A stretch of 64,000 nt of DNA, from NCBI RefSeq assembly GCF_005930355.1, contig NZ_VDBO01000002.1, positions 434,001 to 498,000 on the forward strand, given 5' to 3'. The position numbers and the translations under genes were made by a program. This document shows, in pieces, positions 27,432 through 34,581 of this stretch; position 1 is the stretch's first letter, and the number at the start of each line of letters is the position of its first letter. This stretch comes from Paenibacillus sinopodophylli. Lineage in GTDB: Bacteria; Bacillota; Bacilli; Paenibacillales; Paenibacillaceae. The notes beneath the pieces are model-generated. The model had not been told where the DNA came from. It saw only the letters and a program-made list of their open reading frames with translations, and did not search any database.

Positions 27432-28414
27432 TGCCAGTAATAGAGTATATTGACGCTATCCGGCAAGCAATGAAGGAAGAAATGGAACGCGATGAGGATG
27501 TGTTCGTGCTCGGAGAGGACGTAGGTCTCAAAGGCGGCGTATTTACGACGACGAAGGGATTGCAGGAGCAGTTCGGCGAGCAGCGTGTTCTTGATACACC
27601 TCTAGCGGAATCAGCCATTGCTGGCGTTGCGATTGGTGCTGCTATGTACGGGATGAAGCCGATTGCAGAGATGCAGTATTCTGATTTCATGTTCCCTGCC
27701 ACAAACCAAATTATTAGCGAAGCGGCCAAAATCCGATATCGTTCCAATAATGATTGGACTTGTCCAATTGTTATACGGGCACCAATCGGCGGCGGCATCT
27801 TCGGCGGCTTGTATCATTCACAATGTCCGGAATCAGTATTCTTCGGAACGCCGGGAATTAAGATCGTCGCACCTTATCGGGCTTACGATGCAAAAGGCTT
27901 GCTGAAAGCGGCGGTACGCGATCCCGATCCTGTTATTTTCTTTGAAAATAAAAAATGCTATAAACTGATTTTGGGTGACGTTCCTGATGAGGAGTATATC
28001 GTCCCAATTGGGAAAGCGAACGTTCTTCGCGAAGGCGACGACATCACCGTAATTAGCTACAGCATGCCACTACACTTTATAGAACAAGCAGCGGCTGAGC
28101 TTGCTAACGAGGGCATAAGTGCCCATATTCTAGATTTGCGGACGCTCCAGCCATTAGATAAAGAGGGAATTCTCGAAGCGGTTCGGAAAACGGGCAAAGT
28201 ACTTATTATCCATGAGGATAACAAAACAGGCGGAGTCGGTGCCGAAGTATCTGCGATTATTGCAGAGGAATTACTGTATGAGCTGGATGCACCAATAATG
28301 CGGCTTTGCGGACCAGATGTTCCGGCTATGCCGATAAACCCACCCGGCGAGAAGTTTTTTCTGCTTAACAAAGAAAAGGTCAAAGAAGCGATGCGACAGC
28401 TAGCTCTTTATTAA
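27431..28414 (+). CDS. bkdAB: Branched-chain 2-oxoacid dehydrogenase E1 beta subunit
   Basis: A 327-aa transketolase-like beta subunit. FVLGEDVGLKGGVF, LDTPLAESAIAGVAIGAA and MQYSDFMFPATNQI are characteristic; FFENKKCYKLILGDVPDEEY is typical of the branched-chain class. It pairs with BkdAA, whose stop codon it overlaps. Confidence 0.94.
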   Translation: MPVIEYIDAIRQAMKEEMERDEDVFVLGEDVGLKGGVFTTTKGLQEQFGEQRVLDTPLAESAIAGVAIGAAMYGMKPIAEMQYSDFMFPATNQIISEAAKIRYRSNNDWTCPIVIRAPIGGGIFGGLYHSQCPESVFFGTPGIKIVAPYRAYDAKGLLKAAVRDPDPVIFFENKKCYKLILGDVPDEEYIVPIGKANVLREGDDITVISYSMPLHFIEQAAAELANEGISAHILDLRTLQPLDKEGILEAVRKTGKVLIIHEDNKTGGVGAEVSAIIAEELLYELDAPIMRLCGPDVPAMPINPPGEKFFLLNKEKVKEAMRQLALY

Positions 28415-28462
28415 AAAAAGTGAGAAGTTGAGCTGTTTCAATCCAAAGCTTGATTGTCACCG

Positions 28463-28509
28463 CGAAACGTGTGCTGCGCCGCCGAAGGACGGCGGAAGCC
28501 GTTGACGCA
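28463..28509. repeat. Intergenic repeat, module 2 only (copy F)
   Basis: GAAACGTGTGCTGCGCCGCC-GAAGGAC-GGCGGAAGCCGTTGACGC shares the AAGGACGGCG-AGCCGTT core with copies C and E. CGCCGCC pairs with GGCGG. It lies in the 116-nt gap between bkdAB and bkdB; the AT-rich module 1 is absent. Confidence 0.6.
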
Positions 28510-28530
28510 CGGGCCAGTAGGGAGATGTGA

Positions 28531-29865
28531 ATGATGAAAACTATGACGGAAATCGTCGTGCCACAATTAGCGGAATCGCTCGTTTCGGCTACCATTGATA
28601 AATGGCTGAAGCAGCCTGGGGATTGGGTAGATATTTACGAGCCTGTCTGTGAGATTATAACAGATAAAGTAAGTGCAGAACTGCCATCCACTGTAGCAGG
28701 GAAGTTTGTGCGAATATTGGTCGGGAACGGTGAGACTGTTCCAGTAGGTACACCTATCTGCATCATTGAAACAGAAGGATCTGCAGAAGGTGCTGGGAGT
28801 GCCGCAACACATGGAGAGACGGCGCCACCTGAGAAAACAGCCGATTCGTCCGCAAGCTCAAACCAGGTGGAAGATGCGCCAATGCGCAATCGCTTCTCGC
28901 CTGCGGTGCAACAGCTGGCAGCAGAGCATGCTATCCGCTTGACTGATGTACAAGGAACAGGTCTAGGCGGTCGAATTACACGTAAGGATGTTCTCGCCTA
29001 TGTAGCTTCAGGTGCTGGGAAAGCTAATCAAGCCGTAAGTGGCCATCCAGGGGCAGTTGCTCCTCGGACTGTTGATGCAGCTGCGCAGGTGCGTTCTTCC
29101 GGCATGCATTTGACAGAGACGCCTAGGTTTCCCAAAATCGAAGTTGAAAGCTCGTCCAATTCGGGACGGGGCGACAGCTTTATCGATGTTACGCCGATTA
29201 GAAACACGATTGCACGCAATATGAGACAAAGCGTTACCGAAATTCCACATGCATGGACGATGATTGAAGTGGATGTCACCAACCTTGTGCTGTTGAGAAA
29301 TAAACTCAAGGATGACTTTATGAAACGCGAAGGCATAAATCTCACTTATTTAGCCTTTCTCATGAAGGCTGTCGTCAATGCCATTAAAGACGTGCCCATT
29401 ATGAACTCGATGTGGGCTGTCGATAAAATTATTGTCAAACGCGATATTAACATTGCGCTTGCCGTTGGTACGGAGGATTCGGTACACACGCCAGTCATCA
29501 AAAACGCCGATCACAAAAATGTGGCGGGCTTGGCTAAAGAAATCGAGGAGCTTGCTCGTAAGACGAGAGAAGGCAAACTGACCTTGTCCGATATGCAGGG
29601 TGGTACGTTCACGATCAACAATACGGGTTCATTCGGCTCGATATTGTCTTATCCGATCATTAACTATCCACAGGCTGCTATTCTTACGTTCGAATCCATT
29701 GTGAAGCGGCCAGTCGTTATCAATGATATGATCGCTGTACGTTCTATGGCAAATTTATGCCTATCGCTAGATCACCGTATTCTTGATGGTGTCATATGCG
29801 GACGTTTCTTGCAGCGCGTAAAGGATAACCTGGAGAGCTTCAATCTAGAAAGCAAATTGTATTAG
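28531..29865 (+). CDS. bkdB: Branched-chain 2-oxoacid dehydrogenase E2 acyltransferase
   Basis: A 444-aa protein with an N-terminal lipoyl domain (lipoyl lysine in EIITDKVSAELPS, near residue 46), an E1/E3-binding domain (RFSPAVQQLAAEHAIRL, ~112-150), a variable linker and a catalytic domain with LSLDHRILDGVICGRFL near the end. It moves the branched acyl group to CoA. ATG at 28531 follows GGGAGA; ATG at 28534 is an alternative. The adjacent lipB can supply the lipoyl group. Confidence 0.94.
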   Translation: MMKTMTEIVVPQLAESLVSATIDKWLKQPGDWVDIYEPVCEIITDKVSAELPSTVAGKFVRILVGNGETVPVGTPICIIETEGSAEGAGSAATHGETAPPEKTADSSASSNQVEDAPMRNRFSPAVQQLAAEHAIRLTDVQGTGLGGRITRKDVLAYVASGAGKANQAVSGHPGAVAPRTVDAAAQVRSSGMHLTETPRFPKIEVESSSNSGRGDSFIDVTPIRNTIARNMRQSVTEIPHAWTMIEVDVTNLVLLRNKLKDDFMKREGINLTYLAFLMKAVVNAIKDVPIMNSMWAVDKIIVKRDINIALAVGTEDSVHTPVIKNADHKNVAGLAKEIEELARKTREGKLTLSDMQGGTFTINNTGSFGSILSYPIINYPQAAILTFESIVKRPVVINDMIAVRSMANLCLSLDHRILDGVICGRFLQRVKDNLESFNLESKLY

Positions 29866-29882
29866 AAAAGGGGAACACCATC

Positions 29883-30590
29883 ATGGCTGAAGCGGTTAAC
29901 GCAAACGGCTTAAGACGGCTGGATGCCCAATATATAGGTATGCTCGATTACGCACAGGCGTGGGAGCTGCAGAAAGCATACGTAAAGCAAATAGATCAGG
30001 GGGAGCGCGATCAGTCGTTGCTCCTTCTTCAGCATCCACCTACGTATACGATGGGCTCTGACAAGCATCCAGAGCATCTGCTCCTTGATGAGGAGCAGCT
30101 CAAGGAACGTGGAATTACTTTGTTTCAGATTGACCGCGGAGGCGATATTACGTACCATGGGCCAGGCCAGCTAGTCGGTTATCCTCTTCTTTATTTGGAT
30201 GCAGAGGGCCTGAATCTACATGGTTATTTACGGAGCCTAGAGCAAGTCATTATAAATTGGCTTAAGGAGTACGGTATAGAAGCGGGAAGAAAGTCGGAAT
30301 ATACAGGGGTATGGGTTGGCCATTCCAAAATTGCTGCAATCGGTGTGAAATTCAATCGAGCACGGCATCAGCGGGGCTTTATAACGAGTCATGGCTTTGC
30401 GCTTAATATAAAGTCAGGTATTGCTGAAGAAGGCTTTAGTGGTATTGTTCCTTGCGGAATACAGCAATTCGGAGTAACCTCCTTCAATGATCTAACAGGC
30501 TTAGAGATGTCGGTTGAGGAAGCTGCCAAGCAGCTGCTTCCCCATTTCATCGAAGAATTTAAGTGTGAACCTATTCTAGTAGAGGAATAA
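29883..30590 (+). CDS. lipB: Octanoyltransferase LipB
   Basis: A 235-aa protein. GGDITYHGPGQLVGYPLLYL near residue 85, the GVWVGHSKIAAIGVKFNR lysine motif near 140, and IVPCGIQQFGVTS with the acyl-thioester cysteine near 182 identify LipB. It transfers octanoyl groups from acyl carrier protein to lipoyl domains, fitting its place after the lipoyl-bearing bkdB. Its 3' end overlaps a tiny reverse-strand gene by 15 nt. Confidence 0.95.
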   Translation: MAEAVNANGLRRLDAQYIGMLDYAQAWELQKAYVKQIDQGERDQSLLLLQHPPTYTMGSDKHPEHLLLDEEQLKERGITLFQIDRGGDITYHGPGQLVGYPLLYLDAEGLNLHGYLRSLEQVIINWLKEYGIEAGRKSEYTGVWVGHSKIAAIGVKFNRARHQRGFITSHGFALNIKSGIAEEGFSGIVPCGIQQFGVTSFNDLTGLEMSVEEAAKQLLPHFIEEFKCEPILVEE

Positions 30591-30677
30591 AGAGCCAAGT
30601 CCGGCAACTAAGGTGGATAAAAGAAGCGCGGTTACGACTAGGATGGCAACGATTCGAACGATGCGTTGTCTGCGCAT
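30576..30677 (-). CDS. prli42: Prli42-like single-helix membrane miniprotein (33 aa)
   Basis: A 33-aa frame too short for most gene finders: MRRQRIVRIVAILVVTALLL then STLVAGLGSLFLY. It has a basic N-terminus and one membrane helix with the IVAILVVTALLLSTLVAG pattern seen in Prli42. A strong AAAGGGG lies about 7 nt before the ATG on the reverse strand. Family knowledge: Prli42 anchors the stressosome to the membrane in Listeria and is conserved in Firmicutes. The family name rests on length, charge and helix pattern only. Its end overlaps lipB. Confidence 0.65.
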   Translation of the reverse strand: MRRQRIVRIVAILVVTALLLSTLVAGLGSLFLY

Positions 30678-30768
30678 GTGAAAACCCCTTTCTTTATAAG
30701 CTTCATTGGTCGAATGAGCTTGTCATATACTCTATTGTATACGAAAGTTATGGACGGAGGAAACGTTA

Positions 30769-31902
30769 ATGATTGCAAAAGATCGATTAGTGAAAGAATT
30801 TATGGAATTGGTTCAGGTAGATAGTGAAACGAAGCACGAGCAAGAAATAAGCCGCGTGCTCAAACAAAAGTTTGAAGCGCTTGGCTTGCGGGTGAGCGAG
30901 GATGACGCTGCGGACAAAACGGGTCACGGTGCTGGCAATATGTTTGTGATCTGGGAAGCGGAAGGAGCTGCTTCAAAAGCGCCAACGATTCTATTCACCT
31001 GCCATATGGATACCGTTACACCGGGTACTGGCATAAAGCCACAGCTTGATGAGGATGGCTACATACGCAGCGATGGCACAACGATACTAGGAGCAGATGA
31101 CAAAGCGGGAATCGCCGCAATATTCGAAGCGGTACGAGTCGTTCAGGAGCAGGCGCTTCCACATGGACGCATTCAATTCGTGATTACAGTTGGCGAGGAA
31201 TCCGGATTGCTTGGTGCCCGTGCGATGGATGCATCGAAGCTGGAGGCGAAGTTCGGCTATGCGCTTGATTCAAACGGTGCGATTGGCGATATCGCGGTTG
31301 GGGCGCCAACACAAGCAAGAGTGACGATCAAAATGTATGGTCGCTCGGCACATGCCGGCGTGAACCCAGAGGATGGCATTAGTGCGATTCAAGTCGCTTC
31401 AAAGGCGATTGCTAGAATGCCGCTTGGCCGCATAGATGATGAAACGACAGCCAACATTGGCCGATTCGAAGGCGGCGGCGCTACGAATATCGTCTGTGAT
31501 TTCGTGAAGCTTGACGCTGAAGCGCGAAGCCTCGTTCAGCACAAGCTGGACAATCAGATTGAAGCAATGCGCAAGGCAGTTGAAAGTGCAGCGGAAGAGT
31601 TCGGAGCTCGAGGTGAGCTTGCGAGTGAAATTATTTATCCGGCGTATCAACATGATGATGAGGATGCTGTCGTTCAACTAGCCAAAAAAGCGATTATTGC
31701 TATCGGCTGCACACCGCGTACCTTTCATTCTGGTGGAGGCAGCGATGCTAATATATTTAACGGCTTAGGAATTCCAACTGTTAATCTGGCCGTGGGCTAT
31801 GAGCATATCCATACGACCAAGGAGCAAATCAAGGTCGAGGATCTAGTGAAAACGACGGAGCTTGTTGTTGAAATTATTAAGCAAGCATCCGAAGCACGAT
31901 AA
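30769..31902 (+). CDS. yqjE: M20 family zinc peptidase, PepT/YqjE type
   Basis: A 377-aa M20 metallopeptidase. TCHMDTVTPG (first zinc His, Asp) is near residue 82, GADDKAGIAAIFEA near 112, GEESGLLGARAM with the catalytic Glu near 146, and a dimerisation domain with GRSAHAGVNPEDG follows. Members cleave tripeptides or other amides; the exact substrate is unknown. ATGGACGGAGG precedes the ATG. It follows the bkd-lipB block as yqjE follows bkd genes in B. subtilis. Confidence 0.88.
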   Translation: MIAKDRLVKEFMELVQVDSETKHEQEISRVLKQKFEALGLRVSEDDAADKTGHGAGNMFVIWEAEGAASKAPTILFTCHMDTVTPGTGIKPQLDEDGYIRSDGTTILGADDKAGIAAIFEAVRVVQEQALPHGRIQFVITVGEESGLLGARAMDASKLEAKFGYALDSNGAIGDIAVGAPTQARVTIKMYGRSAHAGVNPEDGISAIQVASKAIARMPLGRIDDETTANIGRFEGGGATNIVCDFVKLDAEARSLVQHKLDNQIEAMRKAVESAAEEFGARGELASEIIYPAYQHDDEDAVVQLAKKAIIAIGCTPRTFHSGGGSDANIFNGLGIPTVNLAVGYEHIHTTKEQIKVEDLVKTTELVVEIIKQASEAR

Positions 31903-31988
31903 ATCATTCCAGCTGCGAAAAAAGCAAAGAATGTCATTCATAGCAAATATACAGTCGCATGATAATGACGAGCATGACAGAAGCCCTT

Positions 31989-32036
31989 CAACCCTGCAGC
32001 TCAGCATAGGCTGATACATGCGGATGGAGGGTTTTT
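31989..32036 (+). terminator. Terminator after yqjE
   Basis: CAACCCT pairs with AGGGTT, enclosing CAGC/GCTG, and runs into TTTTTG. It separates yqjE from the convergent mciZ-like gene. Confidence 0.75.
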
Positions 32037-32058
32037 GTCTACCCTATTCAACCCGGAA

Positions 32059-32223
32059 TTAATTTGTTTTCTCCAATGGCATTCTCCGTACGCTAATCAC
32101 GTTTGTATATTCGGACATTGGTGTCCGTGACAGTGTAGATGCCGATAGCTTACGCAGTTGATGCCGAATTTCCCAACCTTTGCCTACTAAACGTAAATGA
32201 TTCAATGCAATGTATTGTTTCAT
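32059..32223 (-). CDS. mciZ: MciZ-like FtsZ inhibitor microprotein (54 aa)
   Basis: A 54-aa frame starting MKQYIALNHLRLVGKGWEIR. The LVGKGWEIRHQLRKLS segment matches my recollection of B. subtilis MciZ (LVGKAWEIRAKLKEY), a 40-aa mother-cell inhibitor of Z-ring formation that binds the FtsZ C-terminal polymer face. This copy has an extra C-terminal tail of ~14 residues. AGGGGCG lies 6 nt before the ATG. A weak sigma-E-like pair (GCATAAC, ~14 nt, CATAACTA) lies upstream. It is divergent from nudF, the same neighbourhood as in B. subtilis. Confidence 0.78.
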   Translation of the reverse strand: MKQYIALNHLRLVGKGWEIRHQLRKLSASTLSRTPMSEYTNVISVRRMPLEKTN

Positions 32224-32243
32224 ATTAATCGCCCCTGACCATT

Positions 32244-32252
32244 TGATATAAT
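32244..32252 (+). promoter_or_regulatory. Extended -10 promoter candidate for nudF
   Basis: TGATATAAT is a perfect extended -10, 67 nt before the nudF start. No clear -35 hexamer is seen. Confidence 0.5.
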
Positions 32253-32318
32253 GATAGTTATGCAGCGACAGGACAAGTTATGCACAGTAACCAACCATAG
32301 TTAAGGGAGAGATTACAC

Positions 32319-32882
32319 TTGGAAGAGCAACAACCGAATTTGCTTTGGCGTGAAGAAACGATTAGTACCGAGCCTATATTTGAAGGTAAAATGATAACGC
32401 TGCAGGTGGATACGGTTACACTGGCTGACGGCAGAACGGCAACAAGAGAAATCGTCAAGCATCCTGGTGCAGCAGCGGTTATGGCACTATTGGATGGAAA
32501 GCTGCTAGTCGTAGAGCAATTCCGCAAGCCTCTTGAAAAGTTTCAGGTTGAAATACCAGCAGGTAAGCTTGACTTGGGTGAAGATCCGATAACTGCAGCA
32601 GCACGCGAGTTAGAGGAGGAGACAGGCTACCGTTCTGATGATTTAAAGCTGCTCAGCGCATTCTATACCTCCCCTGGCTTTGCCGATGAGAAATTATATA
32701 TTTATTTCACCGATAAGGTGGAACAGGGTGTGCAAAATCCCGATGAGGATGAGGATCTAAAGGTTGAGGCCATCACGCTTGAGCAAGCCGAGGCTTATAT
32801 TCAAGAGGGCCGAATTAGTGATGCTAAGACGATATTAGCTGTTTATGCATGGAAGCTGTATATTCTAACGGGTCGGCTATAG
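32319..32882 (+). CDS. nudF: ADP-ribose pyrophosphatase, Nudix family
   Basis: A 187-aa Nudix hydrolase. The box reads GEDPITAAARELEEETGYRS near residue 88, with the REL-EE-TG core intact, and GAAAVMALLDGKLLVVEQFR upstream is typical of ADP-ribose pyrophosphatases. TTG start after AAGGGAGA. It hydrolyses ADP-ribose to AMP and ribose 5-phosphate. The stop codon lies inside a hairpin at 32870-32889. Confidence 0.92.
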   Translation: MEEQQPNLLWREETISTEPIFEGKMITLQVDTVTLADGRTATREIVKHPGAAAVMALLDGKLLVVEQFRKPLEKFQVEIPAGKLDLGEDPITAAARELEEETGYRSDDLKLLSAFYTSPGFADEKLYIYFTDKVEQGVQNPDEDEDLKVEAITLEQAEAYIQEGRISDAKTILAVYAWKLYILTGRL

Positions 32883-32894
32883 CCGACCCTCTTT
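32870..32894 (+). terminator. Terminator hairpin containing the nudF stop codon
   Basis: GGGTCGGCT and AGCCGACCC pair perfectly over 9 bp with only two bases between arms, followed by TCTTT. The TAG stop at 32880-32882 lies at the loop, so the last codons form the stem. Confidence 0.65.
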
Positions 32895-32987
32895 AAATAT
32901 AGGGAAGGATATGATATCGCCATCCTATCTCTATATTTCTCGGAATGAAAAGCTCTGCACCGCCAGAGGACGGCGACAGCCGTTTCA
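32895..32987. repeat. Paired-hairpin intergenic repeat, copy C
   Basis: Module 1: AAATATAGGGAAGGAT at 32895-32910 pairs imperfectly with ATCCTATCTCTATATTT at 32922-32938. Module 2 at 32947-32986 reads GAAAAGCTCTGCACCGCC-AGAGGAC-GGCGACAGCCGTTTC. It is immediately followed by copy D. Confidence 0.72.
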
Positions 32988-32990
32988 CCT

Positions 32991-33074
32991 TGAAATATAA
33001 GAATTTATAAGTTTGTTAGCTTATATTTCACCGTAAAAGCGCCTTCAGCGTCTAAAGGACGCCGCAGGCGTTTT
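32991..33074. repeat. Paired-hairpin intergenic repeat, copy D
   Basis: Module 1: TGAAATATAAG at 32991-33001 pairs perfectly with CTTATATTTCA at 33020-33030. Module 2 at 33036-33074: AAAGCGCCTTCAGCGTC-TAAAG-GACGCCGCAGGCGTTTTT, a strong stem ending in T residues that could also terminate transcription. The remaining ~118 nt before spoIIM shows no clear promoter. Confidence 0.72.
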
Positions 33075-33192
33075 TGCTTGTCTATCTATATACCCGTCAT
33101 ACCTCGCATTAACACTTCATAGACTACAATGAGTAAGACAACCCCGTCGTTTAAGCCGAACAAGATAAATATGTGGTAATATATACAGCGGT

Positions 33193-33870
33193 TTGTGGGA
33201 GGTTAACCATACAGGAGCGGCTTCTGCAAACGTGAAGGGATCGGTGACCTTGTTAAAAAATCAACTTTCCTTATATGTATTTGTATCTGTATTGTTTGTC
33301 GTAGGCGTCATATTCGGAGCATTGATGGTTAATGCACTGACGCTTGAGCAGCAGCAAGAGCTCGCCTCGGATGTTGACCAGTACATTAAGCTGATGAATG
33401 GCGGAATTGGGATTAATGCTGCCGACTCATTCTGGGAACGGTTTTTTTTCCATGGCAAATGGCTGCTGTTGCTGTGGCTTCTAGGTATTACGGTGGTCGG
33501 CATTCCAGGTGTGCTTGCTCTTAATTTTCTCAAAGGAGCATTAGTTGGATTCTCAGTAGGGACGTTAATTAATCAATTTGCTTGGAAAGGTGTACTGCTC
33601 TCACTCGTTTCAGTCGCTCCACAGAATCTAATTGCAGTTCCCGCTATGATCATCACCAGTGCCGCAGCTCTATCATTTTCTCTATTTGTGATCAAAAATA
33701 GATTGCTAAAGCAGAAAGGAGAGCTGGCTCCCGAGCTCGGGTCTTTCACTTCGACAGCCATACTGATGCTGTTCTTGTTCGCAGGGGCTTCACTATTCGA
33801 GGCCTATATTTCTCCTGAGTTAATCAGTTGGGTATCACCGCTTCTCTCGCCTGATAACGCCACAATCTGA
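33193..33870 (+). CDS. spoIIM: Stage II sporulation protein M
   Basis: A membrane protein of up to 225 aa with five hydrophobic segments. LYVFVSVLFVVGVIFGALMVNAL and FFFHGKWLLLLWLLGITVVGIPGVL are typical SpoIIM segments. The start is uncertain: TTG at 33193 gives 225 aa, and GTG at 33232 after AGGAGCGG gives 212 aa (B. subtilis has 214). SpoIIM, SpoIID and SpoIIP remodel peptidoglycan at the septum to drive engulfment. Confidence 0.92.
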   Translation: MWEVNHTGAASANVKGSVTLLKNQLSLYVFVSVLFVVGVIFGALMVNALTLEQQQELASDVDQYIKLMNGGIGINAADSFWERFFFHGKWLLLLWLLGITVVGIPGVLALNFLKGALVGFSVGTLINQFAWKGVLLSLVSVAPQNLIAVPAMIITSAAALSFSLFVIKNRLLKQKGELAPELGSFTSTAILMLFLFAGASLFEAYISPELISWVSPLLSPDNATI

Positions 33871-33881
33871 CACCAAAATGT

Positions 33882-33911
33882 TTGACTTTATTGCATGTTA
33901 GCACCTATAAT
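33882..33911 (+). promoter_or_regulatory. Sigma-A-type promoter of fur
   Basis: TTGACT at 33882-33887 and TATAAT at 33906-33911 are 18 nt apart, 51 nt before the fur start. I see no clear Fur box overlapping it. Confidence 0.8.
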
Positions 33912-33962
33912 GAGAGGTAACGTTTCCTGAAATAGGCGCAGACATGTGGTAGGGGGGAAATC

Positions 33963-34439
33963 ATGGAAGCCCGGATTGATAAGATTAAACAACAGTTGCA
34001 GTCGCAGGGCTACAAGTTAACCCCGCAGCGCGAAGCAACGGTGCGTGTTTTGCTAGAGAACGAAGACGACCATCTGAGCGCTGAAGATGTATTTATGCTA
34101 GTTAAGGATAAAGCACCGGAAATCGGGCTTGCAACGGTTTATCGGACGTTGGAATTGCTAAGCGAAATGCATGTTGTCGAAAAATTGAATTTCGGCGATG
34201 GGGTAGCGCGTTACGATTTGCGTACCGACAGCAACAAGCATCATCACCATCACCTAATATGCGTGCAATGTGGAACAATGGATGAGATTAAGGAAGATTG
34301 GCTGTTGCCATTAGAAGAACGGCTGGAATTGGAATACGGTTTTTTTGTCATCGACCATCGGCTTGATTTCCAAGGCGTGTGTCATCGCTGCAAAGCGAAG
34401 AATGATAGTGCAACAAACCCAAATGAAAAATCAACTTAA
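33963..34439 (+). CDS. fur: Ferric uptake regulator Fur
   Basis: A 158-aa Fur-family repressor. The winged-helix domain reads YKLTPQREATVRVLLENEDDHLSAEDVF and IGLATVYRTLELLSEM; metal-site residues include HHHHHLICVQCGTMDEI near residue 90 and the second CHRC pair near 136. Similarity to B. subtilis Fur (rather than PerR or Zur) and the yqzK-xerD neighbourhood support fur. It represses iron uptake genes when Fe2+ is bound. Confidence 0.92.
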   Translation: MEARIDKIKQQLQSQGYKLTPQREATVRVLLENEDDHLSAEDVFMLVKDKAPEIGLATVYRTLELLSEMHVVEKLNFGDGVARYDLRTDSNKHHHHHLICVQCGTMDEIKEDWLLPLEERLELEYGFFVIDHRLDFQGVCHRCKAKNDSATNPNEKST

Positions 34440-34481
34440 ACGGCTTGGCTGCCCAGCATAACTGGACGGCAAAGCCGTTTT
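34438..34481 (+). terminator. Terminator of fur
   Basis: AAACGGCTTGGCTGCCCAG pairs with CTGGACGGCAAAGCCGTTTT with two mismatches, starting at the fur stop codon. Confidence 0.88.
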
Positions 34482-34489
34482 GGCGTTTA

Positions 34490-34581
34490 AAATATAGGAA
34501 AGTAAATGATTATGCCAACTTTCTCTATATTTCTACGTGAAACGTTAGCTTTGCCTCCAAAGGACGACTTCAGCCGTTTAC
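34490..34581. repeat. Paired-hairpin intergenic repeat, copy E
   Basis: Module 1: AAATATAGGAAAGT at 34490-34503 pairs with ACTTTCTCTATATTT at 34518-34532. Module 2 at 34537-34581 carries AAACG, CCAAAGGACG and CAGCCGTTTA. The last bases hold the stop codon of the reverse-strand protease gene, so the repeat forms that gene's 3' boundary. Confidence 0.7.

Noticed and set aside
34233-34260. HHHHH run in Fur as a foreign tag
   Set aside because: A His-rich stretch occurs at the same place in B. subtilis Fur and forms part of the metal site region.
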